From contig NC_080571.1 in NCBI RefSeq assembly GCF_030247185.1, positions 208,068,880 through 208,132,879 of the forward strand: a stretch of 64,000 nucleotides of DNA, in the 5' to 3' direction. The DNA is from Malaya genurostris. Lineage: Eukaryota; Arthropoda; Insecta; Diptera; Culicidae. This document shows positions 1 through 10,163 of this stretch, in pieces. Both the position numbers and the translations under genes were made by a program. The number at the start of each line of letters is the position of its first letter. Positions within the stretch are counted from its first letter, which is position 1. The notes under the pieces were generated by a model. It was not told where the DNA came from, ran no database searches, and was given only the letters and a program-made list of their open reading frames with translations.

Positions 1-88
1 GGTATATGACATTCGGCCCTCCAGGCCTCGGATAAAAAGTCTATTTCACAGTGATTGCATAGCCTTTCTATATGAGAAAGGCAAAAAA
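1..88 (-). repeat. End of a dispersed mosquito repeat, cut by the window edge
   Basis: The reverse complement matches 38,487-38,575 nearly base for base, including the palindromic motif GCCTTTCTCATATAGAAAGG and the following block rich in GGCC. The copy lies on the minus strand and continues to the left of the window. The family has no ORF here. Its longer copies are at 38.5-40.1, 40.1-42.9 and 52.1-53.2 kb. Confidence 0.75.
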
Positions 89-410
89 ATGAAAACTGAT
101 AATGTTTACTCCTGTTTCTTTGAATAACCATCATACTTCTGTAATATTCCAGAAAGACTTGAATGATTTATTCCGGAATTCTCAAGAAAACTTGCTAACT
201 TTATTGGAGTATCCACCAGGCAATCGTTTGCGGTATTTCTCGATAACTGAGTGCAACTGAAAAATATCGTTTCGCTAGTGTGTTATCCGACCTCGCTACC
301 GCTCGTTCGGACCTAACTGAAGTAAGGAAACCTAGCTTTTGAATAGACTGGGCAAACGAGGCGGTTACAGGTTTGTATGCAAGAGGCCGCTGCTCCCTCT
401 TATCCTTTAA

Positions 411-519
411 GCGAAATGACCTTTTCGGCGAAATAACCCTTTCGTCGAAATGACCTCCTCGGCGAAACGATTTTCAGCGAAATGATTAATTCGGCGAAAT
501 GACATTCGGTGAAATGATC
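411..519. repeat. Minisatellite with a 15-17 bp unit
   Basis: Units built on GCGAAATGAC plus a short T/C-rich spacer start at about 411, 428, 445, 462, 478, 494 and 509. The period is 17, 17, 17, 16, 16 and 15 bp. Unit divergence is moderate. The rest of 89-645 shows no gene. Confidence 0.8.
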
Positions 520-645
520 CGCTCCCGTTCTTAAGTTGACCGAACAAAACGATACATTGTTAGACATTTTGACTATAGACGATAGCCGTTAGTGAGTTTC
601 ACATTGTACAATTTGTTCAACGCTTAATATTTTGTATATTATTAG

Positions 646-683
646 GGTCAGAAAGATCATTACACTACTAGGTGGCTTAAAAC
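646..683 (+). repeat. 3' terminal fragment of the dispersed mosquito repeat
   Basis: The segment ATCATTACACTACTAGGTGG matches the 3' ends of the longer copies at about 40,065-40,092 and 42,861-42,886, where it reads ATCATTACACCACTAGGTGG or a close variant. Only the terminal 35-40 bp are present. Confidence 0.65.
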
Positions 684-770
684 AGTTTGTTTAGAGGAGA
701 CCATGCAGATGTTTCAAAACGGAGTGATTAGTGTTCGACTCCCTCATAAATGTAACTTAGTTTTAGACCA

Positions 771-962
771 GGTTGGCAGTTCAATGCATAGGGCACTGGT
801 GTTACAAGCCAGTTGCCGTATGTTCGAGTCCCACCCCGGAAGGATTCTTAGTGTCCGTAGGATTGTAGCACCAGCCATGAAATAGTTCTGTACTTTATGA
901 ATCGGCTGCGAAGTCTGTTGAAACAGACGGTCGAATTCCACAAAAGGATTGTAATACCAAGG
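771..962 (+). mobile_element. tRNA-derived SINE
   Basis: A tRNA-like head begins near 773 with an A-box-like TGGCAGTTCAATGCATAGGG. A good B box, GTTCGAGTCCC, follows at 822-832. The tRNA-unrelated body runs to about 960 and ends in AAGGCTTT. This is the layout of RNA polymerase III SINEs in mosquitoes. A second B-box-like motif, GTTCGACTCCC, at about 733 raises the possibility of a two-headed SINE such as the Culex Twin family, but no matching A box was identified. No long target duplication was found. Short ORFs across it are not genes. Confidence 0.6.
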
Positions 963-2239
963 CTTTTTGGAACTTAGTTTGAAAAATCAGTGTAAGTATT
1001 TTTGAGTACAAAAATCGCATAAAATCATTGAGAGAAAACACCGTGCACGGATTTTGCATTGTAAAAATCGTTAAAAACATCTTCGCATGAACCGGACCAA
1101 AAAAAACTTTGAATGTCAAGCAGCGCTGCCAACTATACCGATTTCTCGGTATACCGATTTTTTTGGACTCGATACAGGAATACAGATATGCTCTCTCAAA
1201 ATACCGATATTTCAATTTTCATACAGATAAATACCGATTTTCAGTTTTTGTGTTGGATTCCATAACCAGGTAAACCAGGTCGACCGACCTTTTTTTTTTT
1301 TTTTGGTCGCAAAATCAGAAAGATATTGTACAGATAGTTTTTTTCGCCAGATTTTTGGAAAAAACAGTTGACAGCACTGATGTCAAGACCGGATGACAAC
1401 CTCTTCCGAAACAATTGTTTTTATTCGGTTCTTGCATTCAGAGTTTTTTTGTCCTGTTTTTGCAAATAGATGTTTTCAAACTATTATCCGCAAGTCTGAT
1501 TGGGTAAGAAGCCAATTCATACCAAAAGATCACAGAACTCGTGTGACGCTGTATGAAACGTAGGAATCGGTTTCGCAGATATTCGTAAACTATTTAGAGA
1601 ACTTCAACATTGTAGTGCGATTTGTCGTACAGCTTACGCGTTTTTGTTTTCGAACTGGGTTCCTATTTCTCGTTCTTGTTGGGAGTTTTAATTAACTTGA
1701 ACGACCTGTTTCTTGCTGCTTTTTTCACTATTTGAACGCAGAAACAGAACGTTTTGATCTTTTTAGCCAATTCTTTCAGTATAATTCTTCTGAATAATTA
1801 CAAAACCTGTGAAAAAATTTAGCATTATTAAAAATTTTTAAGAAACTTGCAAACAAATAAGTTTCTTTAATCGTTTTGTCCTCCAAAATCCGTGTGCACC
1901 GTGTAGAATAATGTTTTCGCCTATTTTTTTCCCATGAGTCACTTTTAGTATTCAATATCAGCGATTTGCAATTTACTGCGCTGATTACGGTCACATTTTG
2001 GAAGTGAAGTAAAAAATTATTATTCTCATGTGAGCCTTTATATGTAGCGACAACTACTTTATTTCCGATCGTCTATTATATGTGCTATTGCAAATGCACA
2101 TTGCGACGAAGCTCCAAAAATAAATGGATTCATAATTAACGCTCCAGGTGATTATCAATGGAACAGCTAGAACAAATAAATGTAGCTCGATTTTACACAA
2201 ACTGTACCTGTACTCTTCCATTCAAGTTTTATTCAAACT
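963..2239. other. AT-rich non-coding stretch with a short dispersed repeat
   Basis: No coding signal was seen. The block at 1133-1250 repeats the motif ATACCGAT many times. It matches, in reverse orientation, the block at 63,070-63,150 (TCGGTATAAATACCGAT), so it is a short dispersed repeat. A T-run lies at 1290-1304. Confidence 0.5.
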
Positions 2240-2880
2240 GCACTGTCATTTGGTCAATCATTCGACCCATGCGTCGATTCATACGCGATTGTTATTGATG
2301 CACCGCACGGCCCGCATTGGCAAGTCAACGCACGGTCCCCCAGGGGAAAAACACCGCCGAAGCGCACGTCACCGAGCCGTTTGAAATGGCTGGCACGAAA
2401 AAAAAATCAATTAAAAACAAATTTTCCTATATAAGGAGATAACTCCATTCCAATTAAGAGGAATGTTTGTGAGTTTCGAATAAATAAAACATAAAAACCG
2501 GTCATCAAAAGTGGTTTGCACACGCCGGATCCATGATGAGCGCCCTCGGTCCCTGTCTGCTCCGGGGAAAGAAGAGAAATGGTGCTGATCGTACGCCGCA
2601 CACTTTTGCCAGCCCGAGGACCAGCGATGATCGGGCTCTAGTCTCATTGCGGGATCGCGGGCTCCGGAGTTACAATTAGCGATCGAGTGGCTCGGGGCTG
2701 CAGATGCACCGAACGGACGGACCACAAGTGCGAATATGCCATGTGCGGTACGTTCGAGATGTCGCAGGAACTGGTCTTGTCATTCGTTGGGCATTCAATT
2801 GTCATCGCCGAGTTTGACTTGATTCGCCGTTTGAGCGGTGGCATTTTTATTACACCGTTTGTAACTGATATATGATGTGT
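2240..2880. other. GC-rich non-coding island, possible regulatory element
   Basis: Base composition rises sharply against the AT-rich surroundings. The region has no repeat-family match inside the window and no ORF longer than about 100 codons on either strand. Overlapping short ORFs in several frames argue against coding. Similar islands lie at 16.3-17.0, 36.6-37.5 and 56.5-57.3 kb. Function as an enhancer or an unrecognised exon is inference only. Confidence 0.3.
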
Positions 2881-3926
2881 TCTTTCGTTGAGACAATAGC
2901 ATCAGACATGTTGTCGTGGAGATTCGTCGGGCAACGGTTGCTGATCAATCCCCTGAAGGTATTCTTTCTCAATAATGAAAGCCCCGCGAAATGTTACAAT
3001 TTAGTCATTTCTTCAAGTTAGTTAGTGCCTCAATCAAGTATTTCCCAGATGAACTCTCGACTCGATGGAGTATTGAATAATATCGAAACGAAAACAACAA
3101 TCTAAAGAGCCTGCTAAAATGACTCGAAACAGGTACAGCAGAAAAACAATCTTCATCACTCTCGAGGGCTCTTGCAAACAAGTTTTAAGCCGCTCTGTGC
3201 GCTACGAGCGAACGTCTTCACAGCCGGGTTTTATCCGTCGCTGGGTTCGTTGGCTGCCGGGCCGGTTGAGAGCGTGGATCCAGGAAAGCTTGCCCGGTCC
3301 TGTCTGGTTGAGAGGGAACCAAGCTGCAGAACGATCCAACTTCAATGGCCGAGATTGAACACTTCTGCCTCGCACGCGGTTGGTTTTATTGCGTTTAAAA
3401 TGTTTCCAAGCTCTTGTCTTTCTTTTTCCTGTATCGCTTCATTTCGCGAAGCTTCGGATTTGAACTTACCTGTGCGGTGCATGTGTGTGTGTGTTTGTTG
3501 GTATGAGAATCGTATGTGAATGGCACCCATGTGGCCGCTCGTTGGGGCTCATAACCTTCTGAAATATTATGACGGACTCGAAGGTCGCTAAGTACAGCTC
3601 TAGACATATCGACTCCAAACTGTTGCTTCGCTACTCTAGCCCATTGGAGTGCAGTTGATGTATACCGAGCAACTTTGTTTGCAGTGAAGGGTACTTCGGT
3701 CTTTGCAAGTGGCTCTATTTTGAGTTTGACGAGAGCTAGAAGTTCTGCCAAGTGTTTGGGTTTTCAGATTGGCTCCTAACAGTTTGTGAATGAGAGCAGC
3801 TTCGAAGAAGATCCGATGCAATGAACGAACTGAAGAACGTTGGAATGGGTGAGAAATAACAACTCTCATCAGAATGGCCACCCCGTCAATTTAGTACCAC
3901 ACTGAATACGTAGCAGGAAGTTAAAC
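2881..3926. other. No recognised feature
   Basis: Mixed-composition sequence with only short overlapping ORFs. It forms the left flank of the Juan-like insertion, and its last bases (3927-3940) are the left copy of the target duplication. Confidence 0.4.
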
Positions 3927-3933
3927 TTTAGAC

Positions 3934-3940
<7 letters not shown>
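3927..3940. repeat. Target-site duplication of the Juan-like element, left copy
   Basis: TTTAGACGAAATTT is repeated exactly at 8621-8634. Its last T's merge with the poly(T) run, which is the poly(A) tail of the minus-strand element. Confidence 0.93.

Positions 3941-3967
<27 letters not shown>
3938..3967 (-). other. Poly(A) tail of the Juan-like element (T-run on the plus strand)
   Basis: An uninterrupted run of 30 T on the plus strand. Immediately upstream in element orientation is CCAATAAATAGTTATT, which contains an AATAAA polyadenylation signal. The 3' UTR spans 3968-4190. Confidence 0.9.
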
Positions 3968-3971
<4 letters not shown>

Positions 3972-4190
3972 ACTATTTATTGGAGTATGAGTTAAAATTA
4001 AATTATTAAGATTTAAATTGGGTGTTCAGCCACAAGTGGTGACTTTTCAGCCCTGTTATATATATATGATTTGGTTATTACCATGAAGACATCATTTGCT
4101 TCCGCAATTCTGAGATTTTTGTGTAGGGAAAATTCTAAACCTACTTGTATTGTGTAATGGGGAAAAGGAACTTATATACTAACTTACTAA

Positions 4191-6842
4191 CTAATACAGA
4201 GAGCGAATCGATTCAATTGAAGATTGCATCGATTTTTGTCGGAATTTGCTTATAATATTATGTGACATTACATCTAATGGTTCTATATTTGTGAGTCTGT
4301 GTAACTCATTTGTACTAAACCAGGGAGGACGCTTCACAATCAATTTCAGAATTTTATTCTGAATCCTTTGAAGCTTTTTCTTCCTGGTGGAACAACAGCT
4401 TGACCAAATTGGTACCGCATAAAGCATGGCTGGTCTGAAAATTTGTTTATAAATTAACAATTTGTTTTTTAGACAGAGCTTAGAATTTCTGTTTATAAGA
4501 GGATATAAACATTTAATATATTTATTACACTTTGCCTGGATTCCTTCAATGTGATCCTTGAAAGTGAGTTTTTTGTCATACGTTAAACCTAAGTATTTAG
4601 CTTGATCAGACCATGTCAATTCCAAGCCATTCAATTTGAGAATGTGATTATTGTTTGGTTTTAGAAAAGAAGCTCTTGGCTTGTGAGGAAAGATAATTAA
4701 TTGCGTTTTTGCTGCATTTGGTTTAATTTTCCATTTTGACAGATAATCACTGAAAATATTTAAACTTCTTTGTAGGCGACTGCAGATCACTCTTAGATTT
4801 CTACCTGTGGCTAACAGACTTGTGTCGTCACAGAATAGCGATTTCTGACAACCAACGGGTAGATTTGGAAGATCAGAAGTGAAAATATTATACAAGATTG
4901 GAGCTACACTCGAACCCTGCGGAACACCGGCTCTTTCGGGTAGCAATTCAGATTTACAATTCTGATAGCTAACCTGAAGAGTACGATCAGTTAAATAATT
5001 TTGAATCATTTTGATCAAATAAATAGGAAACTGGAAATCAGACATTTTTGCTATTAAACCTTTGTGCCAAACACTGTCGAATGCTTTTTCTATGTCTAGA
5101 AAAGCAACTCCAGTGGATAACCCAGAAGATTTATTTGATTTTATCATGTTCGTTACTCTGACAAGTTGATGAGTAGTTGAATGTTCATGACGAAATCCAA
5201 ACTGCTCTGGTAAAAAAATTGAATTCTCATTTATATGAGTCATCATTCTTAACAAGATAATTTTTTCAAAAAGTTTACTGATAGAAGAAAGTAAACTAAT
5301 TGGGCGATAACTTGATGTTTCTGCTGGGTTTTTATCAGGTTTTAGGATAGGAATTACTTTAGCGTTTTTCCATCTTTTTGGGAAGTAAGCTAATGAAAAA
5401 CACTTGTTGAAAATTTTAACCAGGAGTCTCAAGGCAACATCGGGAAGATTTTTAATAAGAATATTGAAAATTCCATCATTACCAGGAGCCTTCATGTTTT
5501 TGAGTTTCCTAATAATTGATTTAATTTCATCAAAATTCGTCTCAATAATGTCATCGTGTGATAACACTTGGGTTGAAATATGATCATACTTCAGTGAGAC
5601 TTCATTTTCAATAGGACTCACAACGTTTAAATTAAAATTGTGGACACTCTCGAACTGCTGAGCAAGTTTTTGAGCTTTTTCACCATTTGTAAGAAGTATT
5701 TGATTTCCTTCCTTGAGAGCAGGAATTGGTTTCTGAGGTTTCTTAAGAACCTTAGAAAGTTTCCAGAAAGGTTTAGAATATGGTTTAATTTGTTCAACTT
5801 CTTTAGCGAAATTTTCATTTCGCAAAAGAGTAAATCTATGTTTAATTTCTTTTTGTAAATCCTTAACTATGTTTTTCATAGCAGGATCACGAGAACGTTG
5901 ATATTGTCGTCGACGAACATTCTTCAACCGAATGAGCAGTTGAAGATTGTCATCGATGATAGGAGAATTTAATTTAGTTTGAGCTTTGGGAACTGAAAGA
6001 TTTCTAGCTTCGATAATATAATGATTCAAATTATCAATTGCTGTGTCGATGTCCGCAGAATTTTCTAAAATAGTTTCATGATCCACATGATTTTCAATGT
6101 GAGATCTGTAATCCAACCAATTAGCTCTATGATAGTTGAAAATAGAACTAATTGGATTAATTATAGCTTCGTTGGAAAGTCTGAATGTTACAGGAAGATG
6201 ATCTGAGTCAAAATCAGCATGAGTAATCGGTTCACTACAAATGTGACTTTGATCTGTTAGAACCAGATCAATTGTAGACGGGTTTTTCACGGAAGAGAAA
6301 CAAGTAGGATTACTGGGATGAAGAACTGTAAAGTAACCAGCTGAGAGTTGATTATGAAGTATTTTACCATTACTGTTATTTTGCCTACAATTCCACTGGA
6401 CATGCTTAGCATTTAAGTCCCCTATTACGAAAAATTTCGATCGATATCTTGTAAGTTTTTGCAAATCGCCTTTAAAGAAATTTAATTGTTCGCCGGTGCA
6501 TTGGAATGGCAAATATGCTCCAGCGATGAAATAAATTCCATGAATGGTTTCAACTTCGATTCCCAAGCTTTCAATAACTTTAGTATTGAAAGAAGGTAAA
6601 ATTCGATGTTTAATTTGCCGTTGGACAAAAATGGCAACTCCACCACCAATTCCAGTAAACCTGTCAAATCGATGAACCACATAATGTGGATTAATTTTCA
6701 ATTTTACATTTGGTTTAAGAAAAGTTTCTGTCACAATGGCAATATGAATTTTGTGAACTTTGAGAAAATTGTAAAATTCATCTTCACTCGATTTCAAAGA
6801 TCGAGCATTCCAATTTAAAATATTCAAATAATTATTTAACAT
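4191..6842 (-). CDS. Juan-like ORF2: endonuclease / reverse transcriptase
   Basis: An 883-residue protein that nicks the target and copies the element RNA by target-primed reverse transcription. Visible parts in order: an apurinic-type endonuclease over about residues 1-225, with NWNARSL near the start, VTETF, GDLNAKHVQWN and the closing SDHLPV near residue 215; a reverse-transcriptase domain with FLDIEKAFDSVWH near 580, GVPQGSSVAPILYN near 650 and the catalytic box FCDD near 670; and a C-terminal region without RNase H. FCDD replaces the usual FADD but keeps both catalytic aspartates, and I recall the same box in Juan elements. The ATG at 6842 was chosen because the codon upstream is GTG. 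It overlaps the ORF1 stop by about 11 nt, which suggests reinitiation. No frameshift or stop was found. Confidence 0.95.
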   Translation of the reverse strand: MLNNYLNILNWNARSLKSSEDEFYNFLKVHKIHIAIVTETFLKPNVKLKINPHYVVHRFDRFTGIGGGVAIFVQRQIKHRILPSFNTKVIESLGIEVETIHGIYFIAGAYLPFQCTGEQLNFFKGDLQKLTRYRSKFFVIGDLNAKHVQWNCRQNNSNGKILHNQLSAGYFTVLHPSNPTCFSSVKNPSTIDLVLTDQSHICSEPITHADFDSDHLPVTFRLSNEAIINPISSIFNYHRANWLDYRSHIENHVDHETILENSADIDTAIDNLNHYIIEARNLSVPKAQTKLNSPIIDDNLQLLIRLKNVRRRQYQRSRDPAMKNIVKDLQKEIKHRFTLLRNENFAKEVEQIKPYSKPFWKLSKVLKKPQKPIPALKEGNQILLTNGEKAQKLAQQFESVHNFNLNVVSPIENEVSLKYDHISTQVLSHDDIIETNFDEIKSIIRKLKNMKAPGNDGIFNILIKNLPDVALRLLVKIFNKCFSLAYFPKRWKNAKVIPILKPDKNPAETSSYRPISLLSSISKLFEKIILLRMMTHINENSIFLPEQFGFRHEHSTTHQLVRVTNMIKSNKSSGLSTGVAFLDIEKAFDSVWHKGLIAKMSDFQFPIYLIKMIQNYLTDRTLQVSYQNCKSELLPERAGVPQGSSVAPILYNIFTSDLPNLPVGCQKSLFCDDTSLLATGRNLRVICSRLQRSLNIFSDYLSKWKIKPNAAKTQLIIFPHKPRASFLKPNNNHILKLNGLELTWSDQAKYLGLTYDKKLTFKDHIEGIQAKCNKYIKCLYPLINRNSKLCLKNKLLIYKQIFRPAMLYAVPIWSSCCSTRKKKLQRIQNKILKLIVKRPPWFSTNELHRLTNIEPLDVMSHNIISKFRQKSMQSSIESIRSLY

Positions 6843-8322
6843 CACTGTTAAATTTTAAATTCATTATAATATTATTTGCAAATTTCCATCCGATTTGAAA
6901 TGCTTCAAAAAGTGATGAAGTCGAATTCATTTGGATGATCATTTGAAAAAGTTGATCTTGTAGGTAGATCATTTTATTTTCAGTTATATCGCCTAAATCG
7001 ACTTCATTTAAAGAAGCGAATGGCATTGAAGGAATATTTGTAGGTAGACTGCCATTAGAAGAAGATGATTTGGCCGGTCTACCTATTAATAAATTGTTTT
7101 CGTTAGAAGAAGAACTGCAAGGCGGTCCTGTGTTTTGATTATTTACATTAGAAGAAATAGGAGATAGATTTCTACCTAATATACCAGCATAACTGACATT
7201 AGAAGAAGATGATGACGAGGTCGATCTACCTGTCAATAAATTGTTTTCGTTAGAAGACGAATTGGCAGGTGCCTTAGAAGAATTTTCAGGTATATTCTGT
7301 AAATTTAAGGTCGTTGATTTGACTTGTTGTCTAAGCGAACGAGCGTTTAAAATTTTTTCCCTGACAGGACATTTCAAATAATTGGATTTATGATTTCCAT
7401 TGCAATTTGAACATGAAAATTTATCAGTGGTTTCATTCATTGGACAAACGTCTTTCGAATGCGATTTACCACAATTCAAACACCGTATATCCATATGACA
7501 ATTTTTGGTTCCATGACCGAAGCCTTGGCAACGACGACATTGCGTTAAGTTAGCAATACGATTATGCCGTTTATAATGTTCCCAATGAATTTTAATGTGG
7601 GAAATGAAACGTACTTTTTCTAAAGTTTTCAAATTGTTTACATCACTTCGATTGAAGTGTATTAGGTAAAGTTCATGGGAAATTCCAGAGCGTGGTTTAG
7701 AAGTACCATTCGCTCTTTTTTTCATAAGTATTACTTGGGAAGGGGCAAAACCAAGCAATTCTTTTAGTTCATTTTTAATTTCATCAATACTTTGATCATT
7801 TGATAATCCTTTCAAGACAGCCTTGAAGGGTCTGTCTGATTTTATATCATATGAATAAAATTTATGAAGTTTTTCGGACAAATATCGAATAAGACGTTCG
7901 TAATCTTCCAATCCATCCACCAAGACTCGACATTCTCCTCTTCGTCCGATTTGAAATGAGACTTTTATTTCCGGGAGAAAAGTAGAAAGCTCAGTACGGA
8001 ATGCTTTGAAGTCGGAAATCATCACCGTCACTGGTGGCATAGATTGATGTTTCTTCCCAGAACGACAAGCGTCCATTTTGGGAATTTTTGAAGAATTTTC
8101 TTCTATGTCGCTACAATCGGATTCAGGAAGAATCTCGTAAATATTGTTAGACGGCATAGGATCAACGGAAGGGAAATCCGTCCGTTGTCTTTTATTTTTA
8201 CATTCAGATTCTATAAGATCGTGAATGTTATTAGAAAAATGTTGAATAACGGATTGTGATTTATTCCGTATTGAATTATTTTTAGCCTTAGGCTTGTTGC
8301 CTTTCCGGTTGGACGCAGGCAT
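6832..8322 (-). CDS. Juan-like ORF1: nucleic-acid-binding gag-like protein
   Basis: A 496-residue protein of the Jockey-clade ORF1 type, which coats the element RNA and takes it back to the nucleus. The N-terminal third is basic and polar. About residues 100-250 form a conserved region that looks like an RNA-binding fold. Three zinc knuckles follow over residues 260-320: CRRCQGFGHGTKNC, CLNCGKSHSKDVC and CSNCNGNHKSNYLKC. The C-terminal third is a serine/asparagine-rich linker in which blocks such as SSSNENNLL recur, a possible internal duplication. The ATG at 8322 follows an A-rich leader. The stop at 6832-6834 overlaps the start of ORF2 in another frame. The frame is intact. Confidence 0.93.
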   Translation of the reverse strand: MPASNRKGNKPKAKNNSIRNKSQSVIQHFSNNIHDLIESECKNKRQRTDFPSVDPMPSNNIYEILPESDCSDIEENSSKIPKMDACRSGKKHQSMPPVTVMISDFKAFRTELSTFLPEIKVSFQIGRRGECRVLVDGLEDYERLIRYLSEKLHKFYSYDIKSDRPFKAVLKGLSNDQSIDEIKNELKELLGFAPSQVILMKKRANGTSKPRSGISHELYLIHFNRSDVNNLKTLEKVRFISHIKIHWEHYKRHNRIANLTQCRRCQGFGHGTKNCHMDIRCLNCGKSHSKDVCPMNETTDKFSCSNCNGNHKSNYLKCPVREKILNARSLRQQVKSTTLNLQNIPENSSKAPANSSSNENNLLTGRSTSSSSSSNVSYAGILGRNLSPISSNVNNQNTGPPCSSSSNENNLLIGRPAKSSSSNGSLPTNIPSMPFASLNEVDLGDITENKMIYLQDQLFQMIIQMNSTSSLFEAFQIGWKFANNIIMNLKFNSDVK

Positions 8323-8620
8323 TTTTGAAATTAATGAAATTTTAAATTAAATTAACTAGGCTAAATTAGTCTTCGATTAGACTCCTAGCTAGCCTTAAAA
8401 AAGGCTGATTAATTTCTTAGTCACTCTAATATCACTCTTTGTATCACTTAGTCACTCTAATATCACTCTTTGTATCACTTAGTCACTTAGTTAGTGATTC
8501 AGGTAGCCTTGAAAAAGACTGAAGCCTTGAATCAATGAAACTCTAGGTAGCCAGAAAAAAATTCCAGGAGCCAAGAGCTATACGCGTGCGGTGCGAACGA
8601 CTGTTCAACACCGACGATTT
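8323..8620 (-). promoter_or_regulatory. 5' leader and internal promoter region of the Juan-like element
   Basis: In element orientation the leader begins with a G/C-rich block that includes CGTCGGTGTTGAACAGTCGT, a start typical of Jockey-clade elements with internal RNA polymerase II promoters. It holds a 31-bp direct duplication at 8418-8448 and 8449-8479, each unit containing TCACTCTAATATCACTC. Promoter function is inferred from the family. Confidence 0.6.
8418..8479 (-). repeat. Two-copy 31-bp tandem repeat in the Juan-like leader
   Basis: The unit starting TAGTCACTCTAATATCAC occurs at 8418 and again at 8449 without visible change. Further half-units (CACTTAGT) follow. Tandem leader repeats are known in several non-LTR elements, where copy number can vary. 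Confidence 0.85.
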
Positions 8621-8634
8621 TTTAGACGAAATTT
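8621..8634. repeat. Target-site duplication of the Juan-like element, right copy
   Basis: TTTAGACGAAATTT, identical to 3927-3940. It marks the 5' end of the element at 8620 and shows the insertion is not 5'-truncated. Confidence 0.93.
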
Positions 8635-8864
8635 GGTTACTTCATTATCGAGTAGTCAAGTAATTGATGTCACTGAAGAAACACACTTTCAAATTTTTAC
8701 GGAACGACACATAAAAAAGCATATCCGTTCAGGGGGATTATTATGCCTTTCTGAATAGCATTTATCTACAAAAACTATGTAAAGGGTGTATTCGATAAAA
8801 ATCGCACACACACATATTACTCATCATAATTTAAAAAAACTCGAGGAATGAAAATCTGCTGATA

Positions 8865-10161
8865 AAGACTGTCCCAGAAAGTATGGACGCAATCAAAAAC
8901 CGCTGCCATTTTGCAATGGTTCAGAATCTGTAAATTTTTATGGCTGCGTCCTGTTGTTATCACTTTTCTCTAACCACTTGTGACGGTGTTTATTCATTTT
9001 CATTAGTTTGTTTCGAAATGCGTGCACTTTCAGCAGAACAACGTCGAAAAATTGTGTACAAATTGTGCACAGAACGCGGACTGTCACTGAGAAAGATAGC
9101 AAAAATGGAAGGAGTAAGTGCCGTGCGAAATGCAATCAGGAAGTTCGGTGAGGATAACACCTTTGAGGATAAACTGAAAACGGGTCGAAAAAAATGTCCT
9201 GCTAACCCTAGTTGGATAAACGTATACTGAAGGCGTTCGAGCAAAAGAAGGAGGTTTCAGTTCGGGATGTGACTAAAAAAGTGGGCACTTCGAAGTCAAA
9301 TGTTCTTCGTGCTAAAGAACGTTTGAATCTTCGAACCTATAAGAAGCAGAAACAACCAAAACGTAGTCCGAAACAAGGAGCATCGATCACGCCGAGGGTT
9401 CGAAAGCTGTACAATACGATTCTTACTTGAAATTTGAACTGCATAATCATGGACGACGAAACCTACGTGAAACTCGATTACAAATTTTTGCCGGGACCAC
9501 AATATTTTACGGTGCGAGAAGGGCAAGTGTTAAACCAGTCCGAGACATCGATTGAAGTCGAAAAATTTGGTAAGAAAGCTATGGTCTGGCAAGCAATTTG
9601 TAGCTGCGGTAAGATTTCGAAACCCTTCATCACCACTGCTTCAATGAACAGCGAAGTACACATCAAGGAATGTTTACAAAAACGACTTCTACCCATGATT
9701 CGAAGCCACAAGGATCCTGTTGTCTTCTGGCGAAATCTTGCTTCTTGCCACTACTCGAAATCAACGGTAGAATGGTATACTACCAAAAATGTCACTTTCG
9801 TCCCAAAAGACATGAATCCACCAAATTGCCCACAACTTCGACCAATTGAGGAATTTTGGGCATTAACGAAGGCACATCTTAGGAAACATGTCTCGGCAGC
9901 CGAAACCATTCAACAGTTCGAAAAAGATTGGAAAAAAATGTGTCAAAACTTGTCGCCAAGAAGTCTGTACGGAATTTAATGAGGAACGTTCGCAAGAAGG
10001 TGCGCCAGCTAGTCTACCATGCCTAAGTAGTAAATGTTGAGAATAATATTCTGTTGTTGTAGTCGAATATTATCAGTATATCAAATAAAATTTGAATATC
10101 TAACACTTGTTAATTATTTACAGCGAAATCAAAGTGCGTCCATACTTTCTGGAACAGTCTT
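8865..10161 (+). mobile_element. DD37E Tc1/mariner element (ITmD37E-like), defective
   Basis: The element is about 1.30 kb. The left end starts AAGACTGTCCCAGAAAGTAT; the right end, read inverted, starts AAGACTGTTCCAGAAAGTAT. TA dinucleotides flank both ends (8863-8864 and 10,162-10,163), the expected Tc1/mariner target duplication. A second, interrupted copy lies at 47.5-48.9 kb on the minus strand. The encoded transposase shows a 37-residue spacing between the last two catalytic positions, which defines the mosquito ITmD37E group. Confidence 0.92.
9018..9979 (+). pseudogene. DD37E transposase, frameshifted, catalytic Asp changed
   Basis: A cut-and-paste transposase of about 320 residues in three pieces. 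The first (from the ATG at 9018) is an N-terminal helix-turn-helix starting MRALSAEQRRKIVY. The second, from about 9215, is the second DNA-binding region (KKVGTSKSNVLRAKERL). The third, 9434-9979, is the catalytic domain with CIIMDDETYVKLD (first Asp), FWRNLASCHYS and RPIEEFW (Glu). The second catalytic position is Asn in FWRN where Asp is expected. Near 9200 the frame changes and at 9427 there is a stop, so no single protein is made. Position 9116 also lacks about 6-9 nt relative to the copy at 48.7 kb. Confidence 0.9.
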
Positions 10162-10163
10162 TA

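Larger units (their letters stand above)
3941..8620 (-). mobile_element. Full-length Juan-like non-LTR retrotransposon (Jockey clade)
   Basis: The element is about 4.68 kb on the minus strand and is flanked by a perfect 14-bp target duplication. From 5' to 3' it has a leader of about 300 nt (8323-8620), ORF1 (zinc-knuckle protein), ORF2 (endonuclease plus reverse transcriptase, no RNase H), a 3' UTR of about 220 nt with an AATAAA signal, and a poly(A) tail of about 30. Both ORFs are open. The order, length, ORF overlap and the FCDD reverse-transcriptase box match the mosquito Juan family as I recall it. The lack of lesions and the perfect flanks indicate a recent insertion that may still be competent to move. 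Confidence 0.93.
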
